Positions 50,201 through 62,293 of a stretch of 64,000 bases of DNA are shown here, piece by piece. The translations under genes were made by a program, and so were the position numbers. Within the stretch, counting starts at the first letter, position 1; each line of letters starts with the position of its first letter. The notes under the pieces were generated by a model. It ran no database searches. It had not been told where the DNA came from and saw only the letters and a program-made list of their open reading frames with translations. This DNA comes from Marchantia polymorpha subsp. ruderalis (lineage: Eukaryota > Streptophyta > Marchantiopsida > Marchantiales > Marchantiaceae), in assembly GCA_037833965.1 (NCBI GenBank), contig AP031357.1:10374001-10438000 (forward strand). The letters run 5' to 3'.

Positions 50201-53200
50201 ATACTTTTAGCACATCACTCAAGTTGTAACCTAAAGAATGAACTGCAATAGTTGCTATGAAGTGTTAAGATGACAAACGGCTGTCCATGTAAACTATCAG
50301 CTTCATACTTTGTGTCATTGTTGTATTTCAAGGTAAAGTTTTTCTGTCAGCCATAAGATGCTTTCGATGCTCTTTATATTGCAGCTAATTTTTCTACGTT
50401 TGTGGACCTGCAGACACGAAGACATGAACGGTTTGCTTCCTTTGTAGATCTTCTGTGTCGAACTTTGAGTCCACGGGAAGTTTATTTAGGATCGAGTGCG
50501 CCTCCAGACCCAGAAGTAAATCAGGATGAAACGAAGTCTATCATAGACTTGGAATTATGCAGCCAGTCGTGCCGGACTTGGCTGGTCGTGGAGCTTCTTT
50601 GCACTTGGGAATGGCCTGGGGGAACTGCTTCGCAATCTGTTATTCCTCTTTTATGTTCTCTTTCAAGAACAAAGAGAGAGAGCACAGATTTTCATCTTCT
50701 TTGGAACGTGATCGAAACCCTCTTTGTTGGCGCCTCAAATGCCTGCAATCGTGACTCTTCATCTGAGAATCGATCTTTCACGGGATTTGAAGACGACAAG
50801 AAGAGCATGGATGAACCATTTTTACGAGCCTTGTTGAAACTGTTGAAAGGACTCCTGGAGATGGAAGATGGATGGAGCAAGGCTGATACCAGGCTCCTCT
50901 TTCGCCAGTTTGTCACCAACCAAGATGTTGTTACATTTGTTTCACCAATATGTGACATTCGTATTTTGCCCTCTGTTTTGTCTGTTTTGATGCCTACCCT
51001 TCGCAGAAAGCCCGGCAGTGTCGAGAAAATAGACAGCAGCGTCGAGGAAGAATGGCATTCACTACTTAAAACTGCTGTTTCCGAGTGGTTGTTGCTAGCC
51101 ATGTCTGCTACACCTTTAGTTGCTTGTGACGAATATTCGAAATATTCAGGTGCATTATCTTTGAATTTTGTCTTGTGGTGTTGGTTACATATTGTACAAA
51201 TTAGTTTTAAGGTAGATCACGAGGTGATGTCCTCGGACGCAATTCTACAGGTTGCTTCAAAGGGTTAGGATCGGAGAGTTTTGAATTCTGCTACATAGTT
51301 GTGCAGTTTGTTTGCATATTACTAGAAACCAAAAGCGTTTCCCGTAAAAAGTAGGTTTCATTCTTTTCGCAGGTGTTATGTGGATCCGAGTAGCGGTAGC
51401 GTGTTTTCCACAAAATGCCGCGGGAGGCGTATCTGCTATGGCATCAGCTTTTGCAATGCAGGTGTCCCCGGAAGAGAAGGCATTGCTTTTATCACTTCTT
51501 CAGAAGCAGTTTTCTCGCGAGGCTATCGCAGCTGTCGCTGGTTCAGCAGCAATTCGTCGCAATGCTCCTGATCAAGGAGTTTTTGATAAGAAACGGAAGC
51601 AGGTTGTTGAAGGCAATCTAGCTAAGCTCGTGGCTGCAGCTATCGCTTACTGCTGGCTTAGTTTTGGAGTTGAAGAGTGGGAGTTTGTTTTAGGCCGTTT
51701 GCGTACTTGGATGGAAGAAGCCGTTGTGGATGCAGAAGAGTTCGCCGAAAATGTTGTTCATATAGTCAAGGAGACAGCTGAGAGTTCAAAAATGGAGTTA
51801 CAAAATGACCTGGCTGTGGTAGGGCTTGAAAATCTTGTTAGTGAGAAGGATATAGTTTCGACCGAACTTTCGAGCACGGCTGTATCTGTGTTTTCCCTTC
51901 TGAGGGGTCTAGAGCATCTCGAGGGAGCGGAATCAACTGATGCCATAACTCACATGCAGACCGCTAATTGGAAAAACATAGAAATGCGGGCTTTGGAGGA
52001 TGTGTTGAGACTCCTATTAGCAATAGGTTTAGCAGAATCAGCTGCAGCGAATTCTGAAGTGGGAGAAAAAGCAAGGAGTGTCATAGCTTCATGGAGAAAG
52101 TTGCAGGGTCAATTATGGGACAATGTGGCGGACGTTGCCCTCAGTGCTTCTAACCAGGCTCGAGAAGCATCTATACGCGCTGTTGACTTATGGGGAGTGG
52201 GAACCGGTGCTATCAGTGCACTCTACGCCCTACTCTTTTCTCCACAGCCAACGATGTCTCTACAATGGGTCGCTTACAACTTCCTGACCTCTGGTCAAGT
52301 TTTACAGATGGCCATTACTTGCGGTGTTGTCAGTTCAGGAGAGGGTGACGTAAAAGGTGAGGAAGATGTCGCCGGAGACGAATCTCAGGAAGCTCTTACG
52401 TCTACAGTAGCTCAGATCAGGCCCGAGCTTTCAAGTGTTATCGGCGCAAGTCCTTCCGCGATTCTTGTCCAGCCACTCACGTCACCATTAAGGGTACCTA
52501 CCTCCTGACTCAGCTAGCTCTGTCCACAATCTGTCTTGCCGTATCTACTAATTTTGACTACATCGTGAATTTATCGCCCAAGGGTTCAGGAATATTGGTC
52601 TTGAAGTTCAGCTGTAAGTAGTACATTTTCCAAACATGCGCTGTAACTTGGGCAAGCTGACGCCTTCTATATATTGTAGCGAAACAAGGTTAAAAGGCTG
52701 TGATTAAAATGGGAAACGAAAACACCTTATAATTTCGATTGATGTATTAACAGCTGGGATCTGACAGAGAAAATTTCTCCTTTCATTATACTTACCAGTT
52801 CACAATATGTTGTGCTTCTTTTGCCTGAAGGTACGCTATTTACTTGGTTGGTCGTTGTTTTTGACGCGGCTACCATCGCTGGCCGCATCATCATCGACAA
52901 GAGAGAGGCTAGTGCAGTATGTGCAAGATTCAGATATATCTGCTACACTGCTTGATTGTCTATTTCAGCACATTCCTCTGGATCAGAATGTTGGGGGTCC
53001 CGGGTCACGGAGAAAACACTTAGGAGCTGCAACGAAGACTAGCAGTGCTGCTGCTGCCGCGACAAGAGCTGCCGCCACTGGATCTGTTGCCTTCGCTGTA
53101 GAAGGGCTGTGGCCAGTTCAAAAGGAGGGCCTGGTCACTTTGGCTGGGGCAATTTATGGCTTGATGCTCCTCGTCTTGCCTGCATGCGTTCGGATCTGGT

Positions 53201-54369
53201 TCACTGGTTTACGGGATAAGGCTATGGCTTCTGCCATCGAAATATTTACAACAACGTATTGCAGTCCTCAACTTTTATCCGACGAGTTTGCACAGGTACT
53301 TGCAGCCGAATGCAGTCTGACCAAGCATCTGCATGAGTTCTGAATACACGTCTCCGTGTGGACGTGTAATCAGAACTGAATTTTGCTGAATTACTCAGAA
53401 GCCACAATATACAAAGTTCACAGTTCAAACTTAAGCCAGACTCTTTAAAGTGGTTGATGTCAATAAATAATTGCGTACATTAGTTGTCAATTATAGTAAA
53501 AGTCACGACCTAATTTTCATTCATTACAAACTTTTTTTTCGCAAGTAGAAAGAATATTTGATTTAGATACTAAGAATAACATCTATCGCTTTTGTAAATA
53601 ACATCATGAAATTGAGTGTTATCGATATTGCCGTTTGAAGACGAGATTGTACGTCAGAACACATACTACCAGGAGAACAATTAGCATCAAGTGAATAAGC
53701 ATACGGTGGTAGATATTCCATGGTTAGGACACTGCAGTTAAGTCGAATATACATTGTTCTTCTAACGGTGATGCCGATCTGGTGAACCCTGTATTTTTTA
53801 TGAGCAGGTGCAGGCATCAACGTCTCGACCTCAGGGTGCAGCCTTGGACGAAGATGAATTTTCGATAAGAGCTAATCGTAGCTCAAGGGAGGTTACTGCA
53901 ATCTACAAGAAAGAGGAAGCGGGCATGGACATCGTGATCAAGATGCCTCCGTGTTATCCATTACGGGCTGTTGGTGTTGAGTGTACGAGGCGGATGGGAA
54001 TTGATGAGCATCTACTTCGCAAGTGGATACTGTCCATGGCTTCATTCTTGCGTAATCAGGTATGTTGGGTTTCATATTGAGTTGTAGTCAATGTTGCGTG
54101 TACAGTAGTCGTGAATGTACTTATCGACGAACGTTGTGCAGAATGGAGCTGTCTCGGAGGCGGTTCAAATGTGGAAGCGGAATGTGGACCGTGAATTTGA
54201 GGGAGTGGAACCTTGCCCCATCTGCTACAGCATCATTCACACATCGAATCATAGTCTCCCAAAGTTGGCGTGCAAAACTTGCAGAAATAAGTTCCATTCC
54301 GCCTGTCTTTACAAGTGGTTTTCCACCTCACATCAATCTACATGCCCGCTCTGTAAAACCCCATTTTAG
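44283..54369 (+). CDS. LTN1: Listerin E3 ubiquitin ligase (ribosome quality control), 16 exons, about 2048 aa
   Basis: Listerin is the cytosolic E3 of ribosome-associated quality control: it binds stalled 60S subunits with NEMF and ubiquitinates the nascent chain. Exons: 44283-44338, 44548-44659, 45348-45410, 45545-45622, 45802-45893, 46076-46178, 46376-46528, 46795-47456, 47590-48139, 48479-48996, 49137-50094, 50414-51149, 51373-52493, 52831-53295, 53808-54059 and 54142-54369 (6147 nt, phases consistent). It begins [17 protein letters not shown]; early exons carry [19 protein letters not shown] and the hallmark [15 protein letters not shown]-like helices fill the middle, with an acidic stretch near residues 940-960. 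The C terminus has the RWD-like [17 protein letters not shown] region and a RING at about 1998-2044 (CPICYS ... [17 protein letters not shown] ... CPLC) with all expected ligands. Somewhat longer than other plant Listerins. The gene looks intact. Confidence 0.96.
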
Positions 54370-56230
54370 GTTATACTACTTTAGGCAGCACATCAATGGG
54401 CATATTCTTCTCAAAATTGTTTGGTGCGCAGAAGCTACCAGATTAGATTGTATCATATAATTCATTGTCAACGTAGGATCAGGTTTTTGGAAATGATGGG
54501 AAGTTCCCGTTGAGTCTTTCATTGTAACGTTGTAACACTTTCGAGCATGTAGATGAAAGCGTAGAACTTAGCTTCTCCTAGAGCTCGGAAGTGGTTACCC
54601 TCAAGGGTAATCACTTAGAATCAATAACAGTGGTACAGGTTCTTCCACCTGCAGGTGACGGTAGTACCTGACTTTACCTGCTAGTTTTGAATCAATATGG
54701 GAGCAGGTGAACACACATTAACAGCTGATAATCGTTCGATATCCTACATTGTGAGATTGCTGTCAACATTACCATTACACCATTGAAGCAGCTGCTTCAA
54801 GTGACGGCTTTCGTCAATGACAGTTTTATTGGCATTTCATTTTCTGCGCTTGTTTGGAATAACGTATTTGTACACTATGCATGAAACGCACGCTGATGAT
54901 CGAATTTGTCGTGAAGCCTCACAGACATCTTGACAGTATTTCGTAACCTACTTGAGGTCCCTTGACTTTGTCCACAATCTTAGGAAGTCCAAAGCAAATC
55001 CTGTCTTCAATATTCATTCCACATTTTACATGTATAGGTATAGTTGTAAATTAAAACGAGCTAAAAGTGATACTTATTTTGTAAAATGAATTTTAGTTCT
55101 AGGTTTAATCTTACATGAAAGATATATTGATATGTCTCATCTGAGTAAAAATGGGACATTTCAACATGATATTATTAGGGATGTTTAATTGACATGTGAA
55201 GGTGTGTAGATCATATGGATTAACGCTAATATGCGTTGTAATCGAAGTCAGATCTATTTTTTGTGCCAGAAAATCTAATTGCTTGCTGCAAAGAAGATAT
55301 CATAAATTCTAATATTGAAGATTAGAAGATTGCAAATTTTTGGATTCACTAAATATAATATATCAATGTTCAAGATTATTGTTGTTTCAAGTCAAAATTA
55401 CCAGAATTATGCTAATTTACACTTAATTTTTGAAAATATATGTAGACATTTGTAACAATAAATGTAACAAAATGAAATGTAAGTTCCTTTCATTCAAATA
55501 CGGTGCAATATTTTTTTAATTTCTTTCAAACACTATCGAGGTAGATATGCATTATGGTTAGATTATCTAATGTTCTTGTTTCGTTTATAGAGCATTTTAG
55601 TTTGATAGAAGAGAAGTATTACTTTGTACACTGTTAAGTGTTAGCAACAAGGACAAGGAAGTATGGGTAGTGGCTTACACCGAGGAAACGATAGCATTGA
55701 GAGATCGAGAATTTCGCCTACGCCTCCACGGGCTTCTCCAGGAAGAGGATGTTATCTCAAAAAGTTGCCTTCTATTTCATAATCCTGGCCTATATTGATA
55801 CACAGTTCTGGACCTCCTCGGATCTTGAAGAGAAGAGAGCGAGGATGTAACTCACTGTGAGGAGCTTCACATTCGAAGTATGTGTCACTTGTCACTCGCT
55901 GTTAGATAGACACTACATATGATGACCCAGTCACGTCTTAGAGAAGTTGGATTATTAATTACTCAATCGTATCTCGCTTACATTCGTTCACAATGCTTGC
56001 AATCAGTCTGCATTCGAATTAGAGAGTGGCATTTCATGGGCTAGTTTTAGCTTTTAGTGTTTCCTGAGGGGAGTCGGAGGAATCTCTCCTATCCATGCAC
56101 TGTATCACCGATTGTCACTTACAATCATTAAAAATCTGATCTGTTAAATTTGAACTTACATTTCCATATGCTGAAGATCAATCTTGAGATTGATGAAATG
56201 GTTGGTCATAATACTGACGCCACTATTTCA
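54370..56230. other. Downstream flank of LTN1 and intergenic DNA
   Basis: LTN1 3' UTR followed by AT-rich DNA (about 55000-55560) without open frames of note. Nothing further recognised. Confidence 0.5.
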
Positions 56231-56557
56231 GGTGCAGGTGTTTTCAATGGTTCAACAGGCTCGGCGCAGCCTGGGAGAAAACCACCACTCCCGTTTATGT
56301 AGCGGAGAGAGTACGTACAGCAGGTCTCTGCTGATGTGCTTATGAGCTCTAGCACGCTCGAAGAGCGGAGTCTGAACTTGCAACTTATTACTATGTATGA
56401 ACACTACGCCCCAATGGCCCTGCACCTCGACTGGCAAGGAGAAAGACCATCAGCTGCTATGGAGGGAGCGTCAAGGATCACGGTCTGTAGCTCGAAGCTC
56501 TATGGATGCGGAGTGATCGCGATGGAACGACGAGAGACAGGGACCCGCTCCCTAGTC

Positions 56558-57055
56558 TCAAGCGGAGAGAGCTCCGTTAGAAGCTGTGCAGTTGTTGCTC
56601 GTGATATACAAATAGGTATGGTTGACCAGACTCTCAGGGTTCAAGAAGATCTGGCCCTCTACATAATCCTGTCCATTCACACTGACAATGCACTTGGCCA
56701 GGACCTGGCTCAGATATTCGCCAACTTCATTGCAAGCCAAGCAACCTCCGCTCGCACAGATCTTGATCGTTGTGGAATCTCGGCTCAGAACGTCAAAGCA
56801 TTGTTTGGGTCCCCAAAATTGTGGACAGCAGATGTTTCTCTCTCTCTGATCCGGAATCGCATCGACAGTCAGAACTTGGAGAACATCGACGAGAGTCCTC
56901 GCGTCCCTCACGAGGGGACTCCGTCCTCCTTGAGTATGGCAGATGATCTGGGGCTCGCCCTGTCCTGAGACTGTAATCGTAGAAGCCAGCAAGAGGAAGA
57001 CGCTGGCGAGCAATGCAGAGGTCATTCTGATCGACATCGATTGATTTCTGCGCAA
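56558..57055 (-). CDS. Secreted cysteine-rich protein, copy A (165 aa, single exon)
   Basis: Single open frame; translation may start at 57055 or, more typically placed before the signal peptide, at 57037 (MSIRM). Residues 7-30 form a signal peptide with a long hydrophobic core (LLASVFLLLASTITVSG). The mature part has about nine cysteines, an N-glycosylation-like NHT and NCT, and the shared core CxxCNEVGEYLSQVLAKC followed by NGQDYVEGQ. Copy B at 60967-61464 is also 165 aa and aligns end to end, both finishing with a Cys, a few Ser/Asn and GA(L/F)S. The C..C-x2-C spacing before a helix and a later Cys recalls Gnk2/DUF26 domains, which occur in plant apoplastic antifungal proteins, but this likeness is weak and I do not claim it. 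A TATA-like element lies at 57374-57380. Confidence 0.75.
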   Translation of the reverse strand: MRRNQSMSIRMTSALLASVFLLLASTITVSGQGEPQIICHTQGGRSPLVRDARTLVDVLQVLTVDAIPDQRERNICCPQFWGPKQCFDVLSRDSTTIKICASGGCLACNEVGEYLSQVLAKCIVSVNGQDYVEGQIFLNPESLVNHTYLYITSNNCTASNGALSA

Positions 57056-57373
57056 AGTTGGACGTACCGAAAGAAGAAGTAAGACGAAGTTCAGTCAGAG
57101 GCTTGCAGCAACATTACTCACTCACACTGAATAAAACGAGAAGCTACCATTCTCTAATCCTCAGTTTGTAGTTCAAACACAACTTCTATGCTGCTTTCGA
57201 TGTCCCGGCTCACAAGCTGAGTGGTTGAACTAACAAGATACTCACGTCGAAAAGAGTAGAAGTTCCGTTCAGTTTGAGGGAGTCTAGGCTTCGAACACTT
57301 GACAGATCTCAGGTCAGTGAGTGTCGGACGAGGAAGCAGGATCAGATGTTGCATGAGTCCGGAGAGCTCCGAG

Positions 57374-57380
57374 ATATATA
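57374..57380 (-). promoter_or_regulatory. TATA-like element of copy A
   Basis: TATATAT on the minus strand (GGTATATATCTC context), about 320-340 bases upstream of the copy A start. Copy B has a similar TATATATACC element in a comparable place. Confidence 0.4.
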
Positions 57381-57413
57381 CCAACCGTGAGCAGTTTAGT
57401 AACAGGGAAAAAT

Positions 57414-57885
57414 CTAGAAACAGTCAAATAGTAATCTTTGTTTATTGTTTACTGCCATAGATAGGACGGCGTCATACATAGGACCTTCGTCTTGACCAGG
57501 GCATGGGCAGACGGCTTCAGAACCTGCTCCCATATTGCATGGGCTTTTGTTTGGTCGATGCTCTGACATATTATACGGGTTCTCAAATGCCACAGCCACT
57601 TCCATTTGTGGAATATGAGGGGTCCCACTCGTTCCATCATCAAGATCGTAATCGTCTGACACTGTGACCCCAATAGCTCGTTCTAACTTCGATAAGTATT
57701 CAATTTGAGAAATATATGCGACTGGTCATGGCAACTGGATCTGATTTGTACACTATGTTACTCCTCGCAAGGTTAATTTCGTGTTCCTCCATTTGCTTCA
57801 GGAGCCTCAGATCTCTCCTGGGTTCGGGCTTGACATCGCCGTATCTTCGTCTCCTTCTGATTTTCAGACCTTTGAGCCTCTTCTT
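57414..57885 (-). pseudogene. Decayed coding fragment, unrecognised host-like protein
   Basis: On the minus strand a stop-bounded frame (57885 to about 57700) reads basic residues then YGDVKPEPRRDLRLLKQMEE and NLARSNIVYKSDPVA. A second frame continues from the same place as VAYISQIEYLSKLERAIGV, then VSDDYDLDDGTSG, to a stop near 57414. The frame change coincides with a 13-bp spacing between two ACTGG words (57721 and 57734, plus strand), as if a 13-base tandem duplication shifted the frame. No start, upstream exon or splice signals were found, so this looks like a retained fragment of a longer gene. The family is not recognised. Alternatively the second frame alone is the last exon of an unseen gene. 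Confidence 0.35.
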
Positions 57886-60800
57886 TCTTCTTTTCTAAGC
57901 TAATTTGTATCATATCTATGGGAAAACACGGTGTCTCGATTCTGGGATCTTAAATATGTGATGTCAAATTTCATTCACTGGGGTTTGAGACGGTGGCGCT
58001 TGGCTGTGTCGATCGCGCGGAGTGCTTGAATGCAATGCAATGTGAGGACGGAACATCGATTGGCATTCAGTTTTTCATCGGGTTAATTTGGGATTTGATG
58101 GAAAGAGTTCTAGACCCATATCCCTATAGAAAAAACGCAAACTCGAATCTATGAATAAATCGCTTCGATCTCGTTCCTTTCAACTGCTTCTGTCCTTCAC
58201 CGGCCTAGCACCTTTCTCCTGGAGAATAGGACATGGCTGATGTTCTCGGACTGATAGGCCCAAAGAGAGAAATGAGAAGCACGTGATAAAATTCCAGAAC
58301 ATGACCCATTTCCTCCAATCATTCTCGACTGCATGCCATCTTGCACGTTTCTTCACAAATGTCTGATCCAAAGCATCCGGTACAAGATTCAGTACGAAGG
58401 TCAGGCTATCTGCATTTGATGACGTGACCTCTAGAAGGAGCAATCGGAAGGGGGCGGGCCTGCTCGTGGGACCACAGCTGCTAATGCAGGAATAAAAAAC
58501 CCACATGTGTTAGCTCACGACTAATGAGCAGTAAGAACTCAGCATCGCATGGAGCTGGAGGGGGCGTATCATACTCATTGCTTCCATCAAGGCACGTTCA
58601 TCTTGTGCATCCCGATCTGGAACCCAAGCCATGTGTCTTAGAACCATGAAATGATAAGGAAATGTTTGACATATACAAATGGATCTCAGCACAATTCTCA
58701 GTCAGACAGCAGTCTGAGAATTCACCATTCGACTATCGGTATCCGTGTACTGGAGATGCATTATGATACTAAAATCATACCTGGATATTCGCGGCCAAAA
58801 CAACTCAACCGCGCAAAGAGGAGTATTTAGCTGACATATATCGGTGATCAGATTAATAAGGCATACGGAACTTCCATAGACGTATATCGAATTGTACCGC
58901 GATGGTCCAATGTAATTAGGGACTTGATACGACGGGAATTCAAGGAAATTCCGGATCGAGTTTGGAAAATCGCTCGAGAGAGTATGATAAGTTCCACAAC
59001 CTCAGTGAGGCCGCGGTCGATGGCCAGCTTTTGCTGAGCTGACGGTGGGACTTGGAGCTGAAGTGTTTTGAACATCGCGCAAAGAGAGGTTCACATTTCT
59101 GAAAGAAGTCGAAATTTGCGATGCTGAGTTTGAAATGCAAGTGCTTCTGCTTGGCCATAAAGTGACTCGTCATGTAAGACAGTGAATATAAGTTCTTTGT
59201 CAATCATGGACGAACCACAGCTGCTACTGGCGATGCCACTTCAACTCATAAGTAGTATATGGTGAACCAATCTGATGTGATTACGCATTGGCCACCCCAA
59301 TCTTGTGTCAAGCTGAGGAGAACGTCGACCTAGATTGTAAGCATGAGAGGAAGACGTCGAGGAGGTCTGAAAAGTAGACAGGGAGTCCTGTACAACCTCT
59401 AGTGTCATTCAGAGAGGAATCAAAGCGTGCTTTAGACGACGGGTATTTACAAAACGAAGAAAAATCAAATACTACTGGCGTCGCACCCCTTTACAAGATC
59501 TTTGTAGAAATTACATCATAAACAGTTGCCCAATTAGGGTGGAAATTTATCCAGATGTCAATTGCAGATGACCAGCTGTATTATTGTGGAAGTGTTTTAT
59601 CAACCGTCTGATATGCTTGACACATCGAGGTTCGAAAGCCACCAAGTTCCATTCTTTTCTCACAAGATTTGAACTTGATTTTCTATCATATGCTCACTAA
59701 TCTCACGGCCTACCAAAGCCTTTAGATAAGAGAGCTTTCAGCTTTTCAATTTTCTATCGCAATCCAGAATACACTGTATGGTCCTCTTAGAAGCCTCGAC
59801 TGCATCAGCCAAAAGTTTTTGGGGCCAAATACGATTTTCAGAGTTAGAGCTTATTCTGTTCCGTTTTCAACTTCGGAACCTTTGACTATATTCCATTCTC
59901 CAGTCGGCGCTGCATGGATGCCAGACATCACCCGATAAGGTGAGATGGATCAGTATCCAAGAGGATCTGACAACAGGATCTGACCAAGAGTGAAGGCACG
60001 TACAGAATCGCATGGTTCGGGAATATGTCTGTGGTACGGCAATGGATATGACTGAAATCATCGTCTGGGAATACTTCTCAACGCGTACTATAACACATGA
60101 CAAGGAACGTGCATGAAACGTGTTCGGTATGCACGTGGGAAGATGTACTTTTGACCCAAAGTTGGGCTTTTGGATAATATATGTGGCGTGCCGACATTGT
60201 CTAAGAGCTAGATGAATTTCTGGTTATAGAGCTCTGACCAGAACTGTGTCTTGAACCCAGATGAAAGAACTATTTCAGACAAGATGCTAAGATATCATAT
60301 CTTGTTTAGCTCGTCATCATGCGCAGGACTGGTCTTCATGAGTTAGTTGCTGGTTAGAGATATTGATTTCGAGCTTTTCGATTGAAGCTCTCTTGGAACC
60401 TCAGAAGTCATTTTCATAGGAACAACATCGAGGTTCTTCTTCTCTTACAGATGATGAAGGTTCTTGCACAACGATCGGACCGGATTGCATGTCAATAGTG
60501 GGGATCGGACGTCCTTGACTCCAAATTCTGGTTTATTAAACAGTAATGAAACAATACGGCACCAGTCCAGCAAGCACAAATTAATCTCGTGGTCTTTAGC
60601 TGCAATTGTACCTATACAAAATTTTAGCGTCATCTATTTGTCTAGGAAAATTCATGCATAATATACACTCGATATAATATAAAAGTATTTTATAAAGTTT
60701 GTAAACATACAATGATGGCGGGAGAAGCCTCGTCCTGAGAACACAACACAGCTGAAGAACATCTCTTACTACTAGATATGCAAGGCGAACCCGAGTTCGG

Positions 60801-60966
60801 ATGCTTTTCTAGCCGAGACACTATGGACCGGTCTATACTATTCCAGTCGGCTGAGCAGAATACCAAGCCATCGGTTGACATAATCTACAAATGACCTTTG
60901 GAAACGAAGTCTCGTTTTATGACAAGTGTAGAAGGAGTTAACCCGGTAGGGACAAAGCTCTCAAAT
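57886..60966. other. Non-coding part of duplication block A
   Basis: Short open frames on both strands without similarity to known families. Several patches (about 58440-58500, 58590-58660 and 59950-60090) resemble patches of block B at 62800-62850, 62960-63040 and 63870-63975, so this is one arm of a diverged segmental duplication. Confidence 0.5.
59950..60090. repeat. Duplication patch A, paired with 63870-63975
   Basis: Words GATCTGAC, CAAGAGTGAAGGCACGTACA, CGCATGGT, TACGGCA, ATCAT and GTCTGGGAATA recur in order at about 63876-63972 with scattered differences. This ties the region downstream of copy A to that downstream of copy B. Confidence 0.65.
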
Positions 60967-61464
60967 TCACGAAGAGAACGCCCCGCTAGAAGGACAGGAT
61001 TTCCTCTCGATATAATAAGTGATTTCCTTGAGCCAATCATTCCTGTCGATGGTCACTTCACCTTCGACGACATCTTGGCCATTGGCACCCTCGGTAACAC
61101 ATTGGGCCAGAACTCGATTCAGGTATTCCCCGGCTTCGTTGCAGGGGAGATGATGTCCCCTAGAGCACACCCTGATCTGAGCGGTGCCTCGACTGTAAAT
61201 CTCAGCACAGTTCATAGGGCCAGCAAGTCGAGGACCACAGAGATAAGCGTCAGGAAGAACTTCGTTAGTGAGAACACGGGTGATATCGACGAGAATGCTG
61301 GCGTCCATTTTGGAGGCACCGTTCTCGTTTGCGTTACAGCTCACATGCACGTCCTCCTCTCCCGATACGACCACCACCGTGAGAGCGAACACGACGAAGA
61401 TGCTCGCAAACACGGTAAACATCATTTTGGTAGCCATTGGCTGATCCTGTTCAAAGCAAGACAC
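60967..61464 (-). CDS. Secreted cysteine-rich protein, copy B (165 aa, single exon)
   Basis: Paralogue of copy A. Translation may begin at 61464 or at 61437 (MATKMMF), directly before a hydrophobic signal peptide (FASIFVVFALTVVVVSG). The mature chain has about seven cysteines that pair with those of copy A: SCNAN, LCGP, NCAE, VCSRGHHLPC, NEAGEYLNRVLAQC and KSCPSS. It also keeps the GANGQDVVEGE segment. Copy A has two extra cysteines. No membrane anchor follows the signal peptide, so it should be exported to the apoplast or vacuole. Function unknown; a Gnk2/DUF26-like fold is one possibility from cysteine layout only. A TATA-like element lies at 61901-61909. Confidence 0.75.
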   Translation of the reverse strand: MSCFEQDQPMATKMMFTVFASIFVVFALTVVVVSGEEDVHVSCNANENGASKMDASILVDITRVLTNEVLPDAYLCGPRLAGPMNCAEIYSRGTAQIRVCSRGHHLPCNEAGEYLNRVLAQCVTEGANGQDVVEGEVTIDRNDWLKEITYYIERKSCPSSGAFSS

Positions 61465-61900
61465 GCACAGAGAAATTCGTTAATTGGAATCTCCGATGGA
61501 GTGAGCCCAGGAGTTCGTTCACCAAATTCAACATAAGCAGTCCCAAGTGTTGAATACAATCCGGGGTTCAAGTGCTATGTCTTCTCTGACGCGTTTGAAG
61601 AAATCTGTGTTCCCGTTTGCGAAGATAGAACAGAGTGTGCAACGCAATGTAATGCAGGTCTGATCTGCTGAAGATGAATCTGAACACTTCGAAAAAGTTA
61701 CACCACATATGCGAGAAGTGAAGCTTGCAAGAACTTGAATCCGAAGACAGTAGATCATCTCACTCACTGGTAGGAAAATCCAAGCGTCGTACTAAAGCAG
61801 GAAATCGAAATCTCCAGCGGAACTTCGAAGTCGTTTCTCCAGAGAGCGCTCAGTGAAGACACAGCTTGAAATGATGATTGAGAAGTGTTGAGAGAACTGG

Positions 61901-61909
61901 TATATATAG
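61901..61909 (-). promoter_or_regulatory. TATA-like element of copy B
   Basis: TATATATA within CTATATATACC on the minus strand, about 440-460 bases upstream of the copy B start codon, matching the placement of the element upstream of copy A. Confidence 0.45.
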
Positions 61910-62260
61910 TATCTGTTTTGGAGATAATGATTCCTCAGGATCATGATTTGTTTTAACACCCAAATATATTTTAACGTGGAGCTTGGAATTGAATGTCTCG
62001 ATATATGTTACAGCATGGCTAGTTGTCTCTCAATTCGCATCTTTTGTTTTAAGAACGAGCAGTGGCACACGGAGATTGCTTTACTACCTACCTGTGATAA
62101 TAAGATTCCTCCGCTTTGACTTCCAAGTAAAATGACAGTTGAGTCATAACAAATCAATTGTGAAGGGATTTTATGAGAACTCCAGATGGTAGCAATCTTT
62201 AGGGTTCATATTTGGCTTACATTTTGTGCGTTGTAATCTATCAGATGGAACTCATAGATA

Positions 62261-62293
62261 CTTTAAAGCGAGTGATTTTCACTCGCTTTAAAG
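62261..62293. repeat. Perfect hairpin, 15-bp arms, 3-nt loop
   Basis: CTTTAAAGCGAGTGA (62261-62275) and TCACTCGCTTTAAAG (62279-62293) are exact reverse complements around TTT. It is not terminator-like in a plant context. Its role is unknown. Confidence 0.9.
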
